Assembly: GCA_023382535.1 (NCBI GenBank)
Contig: JAHDWA010000054.1
Span: 8,210-72,209, forward strand
From: Anaerolineae bacterium
Lineage (GTDB): Bacteria; Chloroflexota; Anaerolineae; 4572-78; J111
Direction: 5' to 3'
Length of the DNA stretch: 64,000 bases
Shown: positions 24,768 to 33,379 of the stretch, piece by piece
Position numbering within the stretch: position 1 is the first letter of the stretch
Layout: the number at the start of each line of letters is the position of its first letter
Program-made: the position numbers and the translations under genes
The notes under the pieces: model-generated
What the model was told of the DNA's origin: nothing
Database searches by the model: none
The model's input: only the letters and a program-made list of their open reading frames with translations

Positions 24768-26717
24768 ATGCAGCCAGCCATGTCCCAGATAAAACGTTGG
24801 GTATTAAATCTTGGTCTTTGGCCGAAAATGGCTCTGGCAATTAGCCTGGGCTTTCTGGCTCTTTTTGTGGCCTTCTTGTTGCTGGGTGAGTGGGCCTTGC
24901 GGGATAACACGGCGCACTTGCTGAATGAGCGCCTGGTGCTCACCCAAATGGCGGCCAGCCAGATTGATGGGCTGCTCCAGGAGGCCATTGCTGAGTTGGA
25001 ACAGGCGCATCGCTTTGCCGATTTCGACTCCGTGGACCCAGACCTTTCAGTTGAAGCCGACGCCCTGGCCCATGCCTATGGTCAGGTGGGTATTTTTGCC
25101 TCAGGATTGATTTTTCTGGATCGCCAGGGACGGGTCGTTTTATCTCATCCCGCCCGGCTTTTTTTACTCGGCGATGATCTTTCAAGCCTGCCCCATGTAG
25201 CTCAGGCGCTTACGCAGCGTAAGGCCACTATTTCTGAGCCTTTTCTTGAGCCTCTCCATCAGCGGCCGGTCATTGCGGTCACCGTTCCCATCTGGGATGA
25301 TCATCGTTTTTCGGGGTTGCTCAGCGGCCTGGTAGATTTAAGTGGAACCGCCATAGAAACATCGTTGATGCAGACAATAAAGTTAGGTCAAACCGCCCAT
25401 GCTGCCCTGGTAGACCGCCAGGGGCGGATTTTAGCTTCTACTTTCAATTTACCCTTTCTCTCCCCAGGCGAACATGTCAGTTTCTATCGCCGGGCTATGG
25501 CTCAAGGGCAACCTGTTGTCGAAACCGTCCCCTTTGAACTGGACCTGCCTGCCGAACCCAGAAATCACTTCCATGTTATGGCGTTTGCGCCTCTAAAAAA
25601 TGTCCCCTGGGGGGTGGTGGTAGGGGGCGACCTGGACGAGACGTTTGCCGGCGTGCAGCGCCTGCAGTTGGGGCTGGCTCTATTGGGTACAGTGGCTCTG
25701 GCCGGGGTTTGGACAGCAACTATGGTCGGCGCTCGCCAATTGGTCCGCCCCATGCAGAACCTTACCCGGGCTGCCCATCGCATCGCCCAGGGCGATCTGC
25801 AGACCCCGCTCCAGACGCCCGCAGCCGGTGAAATCAGTGTGATGGCTGTTGCTCTGGAAAATATGCGGCGGCAATTGTTAGCCAATATTGAGGCGCTGGC
25901 CGATTGGAATGAATCGCTGGAAACGCGGGTGGCTGAGCAAACGGAAGAACTTCGCCAACAGCAGGTGTTAACCCAACAACTCTTACACCGCGCCATCACT
26001 GCTCAAGAAGAGGAAAGGGCGCGCCTCTCTCAGGAACTGCACGATGGAGTCGGCCAGATGTTGACCGCCGTAGAACTCAGTCTGGATCGCCTGATGAAAG
26101 CTTTGCCGCCTGGAGAGGCCAGTGCGCATGAGCGACTGGAGCGGGCCAGAGTCTTAACCGAGCAGAGCCTGACCGACTTGCGCCGCCTCATTGCGGCGCT
26201 GCGTCCCGGAATTCTTGATCAACTAGGCTTGGTGCCGGCTCTGGATTGGGTGAGTGATCACACCCTCCGTCCTCTGGGTATAATGGTGACCCTCGAAGCC
26301 GATGACCTGCGCCAGCGGCTGCCCGGCGAGATCGAGACAATTCTCTTTCGTATTGCCCAGGAGGCCATGAGCAACGTGGCCCGGCACAGCCAGGCCAGGC
26401 ATTTGGTTATTCGGTTGTGGCACGAAGCGGGCCGGATCAACATGGCCCTCGCCGATGATGGCCAGGGCTGTGATCTCTCGACGCTGGCCCAGACGGCTGA
26501 CTATGGTCGGGGGCTGGGTCTGGCGGGAATGCAGGAGCGGGCGTCCCTGGCGGGCGGCCAGGTAACGATAGACAGCGGGCCTGGACAAGGCACAGCCGTG
26601 CGCGTGGTTGTGCCTGTGCCTGATCCGCTCTCCCTCGCGGAAGATATATTTGGCCTTGAAGTTCAGCCTCCGGTCCAAAGGGCCGAAAATGAGCCGGGAG
26701 GAGTCGCTCTTGCCTGA
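24768..26717 (+). CDS. Cache-HAMP sensor histidine kinase (HisKA_3)
   Basis: A 649-residue transmembrane kinase. The first membrane helix is MALAISLGFLALFVAFLLLG. A Cache-like extracellular domain follows to about residue 300 (SGLIFLDRQGRVVLSHPARL, VIAVTVPIWDD, AALVDRQGRIL, FAPLKNVPWGVVVGGDLDE). The second helix is LGLALLGTVALAGVWTATMV. HAMP covers about 325-380 (LVRPMQNLTRAAHRIAQGDL). The HisKA_3 helix is ERARLSQELHDGVGQMLTAV with phospho-His near 425. The ATPase domain ends with GLGLAGMQERASLAGG and GTAVRVVVP. The gene overlaps the start of its regulator, so the two are made together. Cache domains usually bind small extracellular ligands such as amino or carboxylic acids. Confidence 0.94.
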   Translation: MQPAMSQIKRWVLNLGLWPKMALAISLGFLALFVAFLLLGEWALRDNTAHLLNERLVLTQMAASQIDGLLQEAIAELEQAHRFADFDSVDPDLSVEADALAHAYGQVGIFASGLIFLDRQGRVVLSHPARLFLLGDDLSSLPHVAQALTQRKATISEPFLEPLHQRPVIAVTVPIWDDHRFSGLLSGLVDLSGTAIETSLMQTIKLGQTAHAALVDRQGRILASTFNLPFLSPGEHVSFYRRAMAQGQPVVETVPFELDLPAEPRNHFHVMAFAPLKNVPWGVVVGGDLDETFAGVQRLQLGLALLGTVALAGVWTATMVGARQLVRPMQNLTRAAHRIAQGDLQTPLQTPAAGEISVMAVALENMRRQLLANIEALADWNESLETRVAEQTEELRQQQVLTQQLLHRAITAQEEERARLSQELHDGVGQMLTAVELSLDRLMKALPPGEASAHERLERARVLTEQSLTDLRRLIAALRPGILDQLGLVPALDWVSDHTLRPLGIMVTLEADDLRQRLPGEIETILFRIAQEAMSNVARHSQARHLVIRLWHEAGRINMALADDGQGCDLSTLAQTADYGRGLGLAGMQERASLAGGQVTIDSGPGQGTAVRVVVPVPDPLSLAEDIFGLEVQPPVQRAENEPGGVALA

Positions 26718-27357
26718 AGCAATCCGCCTGGTTGTGGCCGACGATCATCCGGTTATGCGCGAAGGGCTGGTAACTCTGCTGGAAGATGAGCCAGACCTGA
26801 AGGTGGTTGGCCAGGCCAGCACCGGACGCGAAGCCATCGCTTTGGTGCGCCGATACCGGCCGGACGTGGCCCTGTTGGATATTAGTATGGATGACATGAG
26901 CGGCCTGGAAGCAACCCGCCATTTCGCACCAGAATTTCCCGCAGTCCGGGTGATGATTTTGACCATGCATGAGGAAGAAGCCTTTTTCTTTGAAGCTCTG
27001 CAGGCTGGAGCGAGTGGTTATATTCTCAAAGGCGTTCGTAGTGAAGAGTTGTTCAGCGCCATTCGGGCGGTCAAGGAGGGTGGGGTCTACTTACCGCCTA
27101 AACTGGCCGGTAGATTGGTCCGGGATTACCTCAATCGTCAACCTCAACCCTCCCTGGCCGACTCTTTATCCCCCCGTGAGTGCGAAATTCTAACCCTGAT
27201 TGCCCAGGGTTTGACCAATCGTGATATTGCCCAGCGGTTAACCTTAAGCCTTAATACCGTCAAAACGCACCGGCTCCGTATTTATCAAAAACTGGACTTG
27301 CATGACCGCGCCGGTTTGGTCAACTATGCCTTTAGCCGTGGCCTGCTGCGTTCCTGA
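26689..27357 (+). CDS. NarL/FixJ-family response regulator, coupled to the Cache kinase
   Basis: A two-domain regulator. The receiver is IRLVVADDHPVMREGLVTLL, with the phospho-acceptor in VALLDISMDDMSGLE and the downstream Thr and Lys in MILTMHEE and GYILKGV. The LuxR HTH is LSPRECEILTLIAQGLTNRD and the following KTHRLRIYQKL. Two starts are possible: ATG at 26689 (MSREESLLPEAIRL), or TTG at 26710 (MPEAIRL), which has a very good GGGAGGAG seven bases upstream and overlaps the kinase stop by only eight bases. The TTG start is quite likely the true one. Cognate to the preceding kinase by position. Confidence 0.93.
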   Translation: MSREESLLPEAIRLVVADDHPVMREGLVTLLEDEPDLKVVGQASTGREAIALVRRYRPDVALLDISMDDMSGLEATRHFAPEFPAVRVMILTMHEEEAFFFEALQAGASGYILKGVRSEELFSAIRAVKEGGVYLPPKLAGRLVRDYLNRQPQPSLADSLSPRECEILTLIAQGLTNRDIAQRLTLSLNTVKTHRLRIYQKLDLHDRAGLVNYAFSRGLLRS

Positions 27358-27389
27358 TAGCTCAAAGATGCCCCTTTTTAGCCCCAACA

Positions 27390-27406
27390 TCACCCCATTG
27401 GGGTGA
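27390..27406. promoter_or_regulatory. Perfect inverted repeat upstream of the Rieske gene
   Basis: TCACCCC-ATT-GGGGTGA is a perfect 7-bp inverted repeat between the regulator stop codon and the Rieske gene. No T-run follows, so it is more operator-like than terminator-like. An AT-rich TAAAAT lies about 25 bases downstream (27430-27435). Confidence 0.4.
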
Positions 27407-27554
27407 TACCGCCCCAGCTTCACTTTTGTTAAAATATCGAACTAAAGCAACTGCTCAGGTATAACGCCTTTTCTCGGCTGAAATTGGCGATTTTGCCGGC
27501 GTTAAGATGTGGCGCGCCTTGTACCGGGTAGTAACGGAGGGAGATATAAATAAG

Positions 27555-28070
27555 ATGAGTCATTACGGGTTACCACCGCTTGACCCTCAAAAAGGGAGTT
27601 GGGATGACGAGGCTCTCAGCCGGCGTCGCTTTCTGGAGTTAGGCTTTTGGTCGGCTGCCGGCGTGGCCGGCCTGACGGTTGGCGGGGCGGGCCTGCGCTT
27701 TTTAGCCGGCAACTCCCTTGACCCGAAGCCGGAGCATTGGGTTGAGGTGGGCGCTGTGGCTGATTTGCCCACCGGTCAGGTTCACCGCGCCACTTACAAG
27801 GTCCGTACCACCGACGTCTGGCGTGAAATTGAAAAAGCCGGTCTCCTCTACGCTTTTAGCGACGACGGCGCTGAATATACCGTGTTGGAGGCGACCTGTT
27901 CTCACCTGGGCTGCAATGTTCACTGGCGTGAAGAAACCGGTCATTTTGCCTGCCCCTGTCACAACGGCGCATTTACCCGGGAGGGGGTGGTCGTCAGCGG
28001 CCCGCCTCCGGCCCCGCTGCGACGTTTGTCTACCAAAATTGAGAATGGCATTTTATTGGCCCTGGTCTAG
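27555..28070 (+). CDS. Rieske [2Fe-2S] protein of a cytochrome bc-type complex
   Basis: The iron-sulfur subunit that takes electrons from quinol. The N terminus has a twin-arginine-like signal anchor (SRRRFLELGFWSAAGVAGLTV), as in other Rieske proteins. The cluster motifs are complete: CSHLGCNVHW and CPCHNGAF supply two Cys and two His ligands and the disulfide pair. I choose the ATG at 27555 (MSHYGLPPLDP) rather than an in-frame ATG 48 bases upstream, because GGAGGGAG lies between them, although the spacing of about 13 is long. The cytochrome b gene follows after nine bases. No cytochrome c1 gene is adjacent. Confidence 0.92.
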   Translation: MSHYGLPPLDPQKGSWDDEALSRRRFLELGFWSAAGVAGLTVGGAGLRFLAGNSLDPKPEHWVEVGAVADLPTGQVHRATYKVRTTDVWREIEKAGLLYAFSDDGAEYTVLEATCSHLGCNVHWREETGHFACPCHNGAFTREGVVVSGPPPAPLRRLSTKIENGILLALV

Positions 28071-28079
28071 GAGGGTGTC

Positions 28080-29210
28080 GTGAGTGTAGCCCTGGAAGAA
28101 TCCAAAGAACAAGTCTTGCCGAAAATTCGACCGGGTTTAAGAGGCTCCCTGGAAACCGCCGGCGCGTGGCTCGACGAACGCACCGGTTTCCTCGGGCCGA
28201 TACAGCGGTTTCTCACTTACCCGGTGCCCAAGTATGTCCATAAGAACCTGCTTTATTCCCTGGGTGGGCTGACCCTAATTGCTTTGATGCTGCAAATTGC
28301 AAGCGGGCTGCTGCTGAGTTTTTACTACGATCCCAATCCGGAAGAAGCATATAACAGCGTGGATTACGTTACTTATCAACTGCCGCTCGGCTGGTTGATC
28401 CGGGGACTGCATTACTACAATGCCAGCGCCATTGTTATCCTGGTCACGCTCCATTTGCTGCGCACCTTTTCCTTTAGCGCCTATAAAAAACCCCGCGAAA
28501 TCACCTGGCTGTCCGGGGTGTTGCTGCTGCTGGTGACGCTCGGTTTCGCCTTCACCGGCTATCTGTTACCCTGGGATCAACGGGGTTACTGGGCCACTAA
28601 AGTCGGCACTGAAATTGCCGGCTCTATGCCGCTGCTGGGCCAGTGGATTTTACGCCTGCTGCGCGGAGGACCGGAGCTGGGCCAGGCCACCTTGACCCGT
28701 TTCTATGTCACCCATATGCTGTTGTTGCCGGGGGCGCTGCTGGCCTTGATCGCTTTGCATCTTCATCAATTACGCCATCACGGCATGGCCCCACCGATTA
28801 CCAAACGGGCCCAGGCCCTGGCCGATAAGTTTGTGCCTTTCTTTCCGCATTGGGTGGTGGTGGATGCCACCCTGGGGGTCATCTTACTGGGCCTGCTCGT
28901 TTACCTCAGTTGGAACTGGCGCGCTCCGCTGGAATTTCCGGCTGATCCCACCAGCACCGATTTCCTCCCCCGCCCCGAATGGTACTTCTTATTTTTGTTC
29001 CAACTGCTCAAGCTGTTTCCCGGCCCGCTCGAACCGGTCGCGACCATGCTCGTGCCGGGGGTGGTTATGGGCAGCATCCTCCTGTTGCCCTTTTTGGATC
29101 GGGGCGAGGAACGGCGGCCCTGGCGGAAGCCGGTTACTACGGCTGTGGCTGTCATTTACGTGGTTGGGATTGTCGCCTTAACCCTATTGGCCTGGCAAGC
29201 CGATCAATAA
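28080..29210 (+). CDS. Cytochrome b (full-length, cyt b6 + subunit IV type)
   Basis: A 376-residue membrane subunit of a quinol:electron-acceptor oxidoreductase. Haem ligands are in the two helices containing LHYYNASAIVILVTLHLLRTF-like sequence and HMLLLPGALLALIALHLHQL. The Qo motif is PEWYF (PEWYFLFLFQLLKLFPG). About eight membrane segments are visible, so the N- and C-terminal halves are fused as in standard cytochrome b. The start is GTG at 28080 with GGAGGG seven bases upstream. It lies nine bases after the Rieske gene. A c1-type partner is missing; the haem lipoprotein encoded 1.4 kb downstream is one candidate acceptor (inference). Confidence 0.94.
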   Translation: MSVALEESKEQVLPKIRPGLRGSLETAGAWLDERTGFLGPIQRFLTYPVPKYVHKNLLYSLGGLTLIALMLQIASGLLLSFYYDPNPEEAYNSVDYVTYQLPLGWLIRGLHYYNASAIVILVTLHLLRTFSFSAYKKPREITWLSGVLLLLVTLGFAFTGYLLPWDQRGYWATKVGTEIAGSMPLLGQWILRLLRGGPELGQATLTRFYVTHMLLLPGALLALIALHLHQLRHHGMAPPITKRAQALADKFVPFFPHWVVVDATLGVILLGLLVYLSWNWRAPLEFPADPTSTDFLPRPEWYFLFLFQLLKLFPGPLEPVATMLVPGVVMGSILLLPFLDRGEERRPWRKPVTTAVAVIYVVGIVALTLLAWQADQ

Positions 29211-29231
29211 TGCTGTTTATCTGGGATCAGT

Positions 29232-29681
29232 ATGCCGGTAAAAATAACCGCTGGTTTTCGAGTTAAATACTTAACAACCTTCTGCGCGCCCATCGGCCTT
29301 GTTCTCATTGCCTGTCTGCAACTCTACCTGGTCCATGTTCACAACCTGGTGCCATGGAAAGGCGGCGGTTTTGGCATGTTTGCCTCGGTAGATGCGCCGT
29401 CGGCCCGCTTTTTGCGTTGTTATCTCCTGACCGCCGACGGGCAGCTCCCGGTACGAGTGCCCGCCAGCCTGCAGCCGCTCGCCGTTGAAATCCGGGCGCT
29501 GCCTCTGCCGGAGCGTCTCTCCCATTTTGCCGCCGCTTTGGCCCAAGCCAGTGCCGGCGTTGAATTTCACAGCGTGCGCGTCGAATTGTGGCGCTACGGG
29601 TTTGACGCCGGGAGCCGCCAGCTCAAAGCCGCTAAAATCCTCGAAGTTACGGTAACACCGGAGGCAAGTGGACCGGGATGA
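29232..29681 (+). CDS. Small membrane-anchored protein paired with the next gene
   Basis: A 149-residue protein with one N-terminal membrane helix (TFCAPIGLVLIACLQLYLVHV) and a soluble part that begins PWKGGGFGMFASVD. I do not know a name for the family. Its stop codon overlaps the next start (ATGA), so the two products are made in step and probably act together. It follows cytochrome b by 21 bases, so it may be in the same operon. No cofactor motif is visible. Confidence 0.7.
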   Translation: MPVKITAGFRVKYLTTFCAPIGLVLIACLQLYLVHVHNLVPWKGGGFGMFASVDAPSARFLRCYLLTADGQLPVRVPASLQPLAVEIRALPLPERLSHFAAALAQASAGVEFHSVRVELWRYGFDAGSRQLKAAKILEVTVTPEASGPG

Positions 29682-30580
29682 ACGGCGTCTTGCAGCGGCC
29701 CTATCAAATACGCCAATCGGCAGGTTGGACGGCCTTTAGGCTCCGGCTAAGCGCCCTGGTCCAGACCTGGGATATGTTTGATTTGGCTTTGAGCATGACC
29801 CTGGTTGTGTTGCTGTTTTACACCAGCAGTTACTGGTACGTGCGCCGGCCCATTAACCTGCTCTGCATTGCCGCCATTCTCTACCCGCCGCTCCGGCGTA
29901 ATAAAATTTTCTGGCTGCTGGTCATCGCCCTTATCGGCCCAAGTAACTATGTCAATTGGTACCGGGTTGACAACCACCAATACCTGATCACCTACTGGTG
30001 CCTGGCAATTTTCTGCTCGCTGTTTACCCTAAATCCGGGAAGAGCTTTGGCCCTGAATGCCCGCTGGTTGATCGGCCTGGCCTTTTTGTTTGCTACCTTG
30101 TGGAAAGTCGTTTTTTCCAGCGATTATCTTAACGGCGCTTTTTTTCATTACACCCTGCTGCTCGATGGCCGGTTTGAAGAAATGGCTGTTTTTATGGGCG
30201 GCCTGACCGACGAGATGTTTTTGAAGAACCGTCAAGCTGTCAGTAATCTGCTGGGCCACGCCAGCACCCTCTCGGTCACTCAACTCCAGGACTCGCCGCA
30301 GATAGTCTGGCTGGCCCAATTTTTAACCTGGTGGACAATTGTGACCGAGGCGCTCATCGCCCTGGCCTTTTTGTGGCCGGAAGGCAGGCGGCTTTCCCGG
30401 TGGCGCGATTTCCCGCTTTTGTTGTTTCTCTTTACCACCTACACGATTACCCCGGTCTTAGGTTTTGGCTGTACTCTGGTGGCTATGGGCGCGGCCCAAT
30501 GCGCCCCGGCCTCTAAATTCACCCGCCTTTTTTACGTGTTAGCCCTCTTTCTTATTCAAATTTTTTATGTGTTTAAGTAA
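29678..30580 (+). CDS. Polytopic membrane protein, HTTM-like
   Basis: A 300-residue protein with about seven hydrophobic segments (LALSMTLVVLLFYTSSYWYV, FWLLVIALIGPSNYVNWY, YLITYWCLAIFCSLFTL, WLIGLAFLFATLWKVVFS, FLTWWTIVTEALIALAFLWP, FPLLLFLFTTYTITPVLGFG, VLALFLIQIFYVFK). The layout resembles the HTTM family of vitamin K-dependent carboxylase-like membrane proteins, which often come with a small partner like the preceding gene, but I see no diagnostic catalytic motif. Translationally coupled to the preceding gene by an ATGA overlap. Function unknown. Confidence 0.7.
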   Translation: MNGVLQRPYQIRQSAGWTAFRLRLSALVQTWDMFDLALSMTLVVLLFYTSSYWYVRRPINLLCIAAILYPPLRRNKIFWLLVIALIGPSNYVNWYRVDNHQYLITYWCLAIFCSLFTLNPGRALALNARWLIGLAFLFATLWKVVFSSDYLNGAFFHYTLLLDGRFEEMAVFMGGLTDEMFLKNRQAVSNLLGHASTLSVTQLQDSPQIVWLAQFLTWWTIVTEALIALAFLWPEGRRLSRWRDFPLLLFLFTTYTITPVLGFGCTLVAMGAAQCAPASKFTRLFYVLALFLIQIFYVFK

Positions 30581-30595
30581 AAGGAGGATTGTCCC

Positions 30596-31636
30596 ATGCG
30601 CTGTTTACCTATTGGTTTGATCTCGTTTGGCCTTGCTCTCAAGCCTCGCTTCACGCTGAACGCGGAGGCAGGCCGGTTGAGCTTTGTTTGGCTGTCGCTC
30701 ACCCTCTGGTTGCTGGCTGGTTGTGCTGCCGCTGTGGCGACAACTCCCCCGGCGACCAACTTGAAAGCCGTCAAAGTGGATGAAGCCACGCTGGACAGCA
30801 CCGCCGGTTTTTGGGCTAACGCGCCCAAGTTGGAAGTACCCACCAAAGCCGTCAGGGAAGGTAAATCTGACGGCCCAGCCGTGACTCTCCAGGCCGCTTA
30901 CGATGCCACCAACCTGGTCATTCGGGCCGAATGGGCCGATCCGACCAACTCCAACTTTAAGGACGCCTGGAAGTGGGATGGCAGCGCCTTCGCCCGGATT
31001 AAGGCCAATGAAGACCGCTTGATGTACCTGTGGTCCATCGGCAACGACGCCCAATTTGCCAGCAAAGGCTGTGCCGCCGCCTGCCATAATCAGAACCCTG
31101 ATGAAAAGACATGGTGGATGGGGACCGAAAACGCCGATCTGCGTTACGACATCTGGCAGTGGCAAGCTGCCCGCACTAACCCGGTGGGCCAGGCCAGCGA
31201 CGAGTGGCTGGGCACTCGCCCGGATGAGAAAAGCAAGGCGCGCCGGGGCGACAAGAGAGAAAGTGGTGGGGCGGCATTGAATCGAAACGAAGAGAAAACC
31301 GCCCCGGCCTTTATGCACAGCACCGACTTGGCCAGCTCCTATCTTTTGGCCGGTCAAGAAGCACCCGTTGACCCGGCTAAGCTCACGCCCGATATGCTTT
31401 TACCGGGCTATATCATCTCGCCCTTTGTTGGTTCGGCAGGCGATATCTCGGCCCAGGGTCAGTGGGCCGACGGCAAGTGGGTCGTCGTCCTCATGCGCGC
31501 TCTGAATACCACCCACGAAGATGATGTTACCCTGACCCCGCCCAAGCCCCTGCCCTTTGGGTTGGCCATTACCGATGATGCGGGGGACCACAACCACACC
31601 GTTAGCCAGGAAGCCTTAACGTTGGAGTGGCAGTAG
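30596..31636 (+). CDS. Haem-binding lipoprotein, ethylbenzene dehydrogenase-related family
   Basis: A 346-residue exported protein. A lipobox (LWLLAGC, Cys43) ends a long signal peptide. The mature domain matches the ethylbenzene dehydrogenase gamma / cytochrome c-552-like haem family: VTLQAAYDATNLVIRAEWAD, DRLMYLWSIGNDA, GCAAACHNQNP and DLRYDIWQWQAARTNPVGQA. CAAACH (Cys159-His164) is a CX3CH motif, a spacing I recall as normal in this family but atypical for c-type haem. A methionine in MLLPGYI may be an axial ligand. AAAGGAGGA precedes the start. It lies just after the cytochrome b unit and could carry electrons to or from it; this is inference from position. Confidence 0.85.
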   Translation: MRCLPIGLISFGLALKPRFTLNAEAGRLSFVWLSLTLWLLAGCAAAVATTPPATNLKAVKVDEATLDSTAGFWANAPKLEVPTKAVREGKSDGPAVTLQAAYDATNLVIRAEWADPTNSNFKDAWKWDGSAFARIKANEDRLMYLWSIGNDAQFASKGCAAACHNQNPDEKTWWMGTENADLRYDIWQWQAARTNPVGQASDEWLGTRPDEKSKARRGDKRESGGAALNRNEEKTAPAFMHSTDLASSYLLAGQEAPVDPAKLTPDMLLPGYIISPFVGSAGDISAQGQWADGKWVVVLMRALNTTHEDDVTLTPPKPLPFGLAITDDAGDHNHTVSQEALTLEWQ

Positions 31637-31645
31637 CTCAAGAAC

Positions 31646-31714
31646 TTGGCCACGAATTGCACGTACCTTCGGCACGAAAACCCTTTAGTGAAAATTCGTG
31701 TAGTTCGCGGCGAA
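31646..31714. repeat. CACGAA-type imperfect inverted repeat
   Basis: TTGGCCACGAATTGCACG (31646-31663) and CGTGTAGTTCGCGGCGAA (31697-31714) pair at 14 of 18 positions. The element fills most of the 132-base gap before the PQQ dehydrogenase gene and belongs with 17519-17610. Confidence 0.6.
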
Positions 31715-31768
31715 AAATCATGTTTGGTTACAACGGGTCCGGGTTAGGAATTTGGGGTCCAAAATTCG

Positions 31769-33040
31769 GTGAACAAATCTGTTATCCCTATCAGCTTTAC
31801 TTTAATCATCCTGATCCCTTGTTATCTCATTTTGGCGGCTGGCTTCTGGCCGGGCAAATTTAATGAGGGTCAGGCGGTCAAACTTGATCCTCTGCCCGCG
31901 GCAACACAGGCAGCTACCCCTGGCAGCCAACTTTCGGCGGAGGAAGTGCTTGTCTCCGGCTTAACCCGGCCGCTGCAAGTGACCCACGCCGGCGACGGCT
32001 CTCACCGGCTTTTTGTGGTTGAGCAAGAAGGCCGCATCCGGGTGATTAAAAACGGACAGGTATTGCCCATTCCTTTTTTGGATCTCAGCAGGCTCGTCAG
32101 TTGTTGCGGTGAACTGGGCCTGTTGGGTCTGGCCTTCCACCCCAATTTTGAACGTAACGGCTACTTTTACGTGAATTACACCCGTAAAGAAGACTGGGTC
32201 ACCGTCATCGCTCGTTATACCGTCTCCAAGAACGCCGATAAAGCCGATCCGACCAGCGCCTTGACGCTTCTAACGGTAGCGCAGCCCTACAACACCCATA
32301 ATGGTGGCCAGCTTACTTTCAGCCACCTGGATGGCTGTCTGTACGTGGGTATGGGCGATGGCGGCCCTCAAGGCGACCCGGACAACCGCGCGCAGAATAA
32401 AAATACTTTGCTGGGAAAGATTCTGCGTCTCGACGTGGATGGTGAGTCGCCGTACGCCGTTCCACCCGATAACCCCTACGTGGGCCGGGCTGGGGCCGAC
32501 GAAATTTGGGCCAGTGGCTTGCGCAATCCGTGGCGCTTCAGCTTTGACCGGGCTACCGGCGACCTGTATATTGGCGATGTGGGCCAGGATACCTGGGAAG
32601 AGATTAATTATCAAGCAGCCCGGACCCCGGGCGGAGTAAATTTTGGCTGGCGCTGTCAGGAAGGCACGCATCCCTACAATTTTACCGCCGCCTGCGCTTC
32701 GGCTACTCTGACTGACCCCATCGCCGGATATGATCACAGCTTGGGTATTGCCGTGATTGGCGGTTTTGTGTACCGGGGACTGCGCTATCCGGCCCTTGTT
32801 GGAACTTACTTTTTTGCCGATTTTGGCTCAGGCCGCATCTGGAGTTTGCGGAAAATAGGCCCGACCACCTGGTCCGTCCCCCGGCAAGTACTGGACACCG
32901 ATTTTAATATCAGCGCCTTTGGCGAGGACGAGGCTGGTGAACTCTACATCGTGGAGTATACGGCCGAGCCAAGTCACGGCCAGATTCGCCGCCTGGCCGC
33001 CCTCGATGTCCCACCCCTCACGCAATCCACCTTAAAGTAA
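31769..33040 (+). CDS. PQQ-dependent sugar dehydrogenase-like beta-propeller protein
   Basis: A 423-residue exported protein of the soluble glucose/sorbosone dehydrogenase family. The N terminus is a signal (ISFTLIILIPCYLILAAGF). Propeller signatures include RLFVVEQEGRIRVIKNGQVL, LGLLGLAFHPNFERNGYFYV, THNGGQLTF (with the expected catalytic His), LYVGMGDGGPQGDPDNRAQ and NPWRFSFDRATGDLYIGDVG. Such proteins oxidise aldoses or other polyols outside the membrane and pass electrons to a cytochrome or quinone. No PQQ biosynthesis genes are in the window, so PQQ may be scavenged or made elsewhere. A terminator lies 160 bases downstream. Confidence 0.92.
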   Translation: MNKSVIPISFTLIILIPCYLILAAGFWPGKFNEGQAVKLDPLPAATQAATPGSQLSAEEVLVSGLTRPLQVTHAGDGSHRLFVVEQEGRIRVIKNGQVLPIPFLDLSRLVSCCGELGLLGLAFHPNFERNGYFYVNYTRKEDWVTVIARYTVSKNADKADPTSALTLLTVAQPYNTHNGGQLTFSHLDGCLYVGMGDGGPQGDPDNRAQNKNTLLGKILRLDVDGESPYAVPPDNPYVGRAGADEIWASGLRNPWRFSFDRATGDLYIGDVGQDTWEEINYQAARTPGGVNFGWRCQEGTHPYNFTAACASATLTDPIAGYDHSLGIAVIGGFVYRGLRYPALVGTYFFADFGSGRIWSLRKIGPTTWSVPRQVLDTDFNISAFGEDEAGELYIVEYTAEPSHGQIRRLAALDVPPLTQSTLK

Positions 33041-33379
33041 ATCCTTAAATAGCAGGAGTTACGCGGTGGGTGGAAAAGCCCTCCCTAAAATCCCTCCCAA
33101 GAAGTCGCCGGATAGGGATAAGCTTCATCCCTCATCCTTCATCTTTACTACCCTTGTTCTGTGCCCTTTCTCACAAAGTACTAGGCTTTTTGGAAGCAAA
33201 GGACTAACTTTGGGCTAAAGTTTTAGCCTGAGGATAGTCCTTTTTTAGTCTTTGGTCAAGGGGCTAGAGCTATAGTTTTGCCCCTCGCCTTCTTATACAA
33301 TAAAAGCTGGGTGTTACCAACCTGGTCAGCCTGATCCAAGGGGAATAGACAGAAAATAAGAACAGGGGACAACCGGGCA
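33041..33379. other. Intergenic region after the PQQ dehydrogenase gene
   Basis: No gene is seen in these 339 bases. The region holds the terminator at 33198-33246 and a pyrimidine-rich stretch around 33120-33165. An AT-rich TATACAAT lies near 33293, 80 bases before the next start, but I could not pair it with a convincing -35 hexamer. Confidence 0.6.
33198..33246 (+). terminator. Branched rho-independent terminator
   Basis: An outer stem AAAGGACTA (33198-33206) with TAGTCCTTT (33235-33243) encloses a second stem GGCTAAA/TTTAGCC (33213-33228), and six T follow. The AGGACTA/TAGTCC arms are the same as in the terminator at 24673-24706. Confidence 0.8.
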
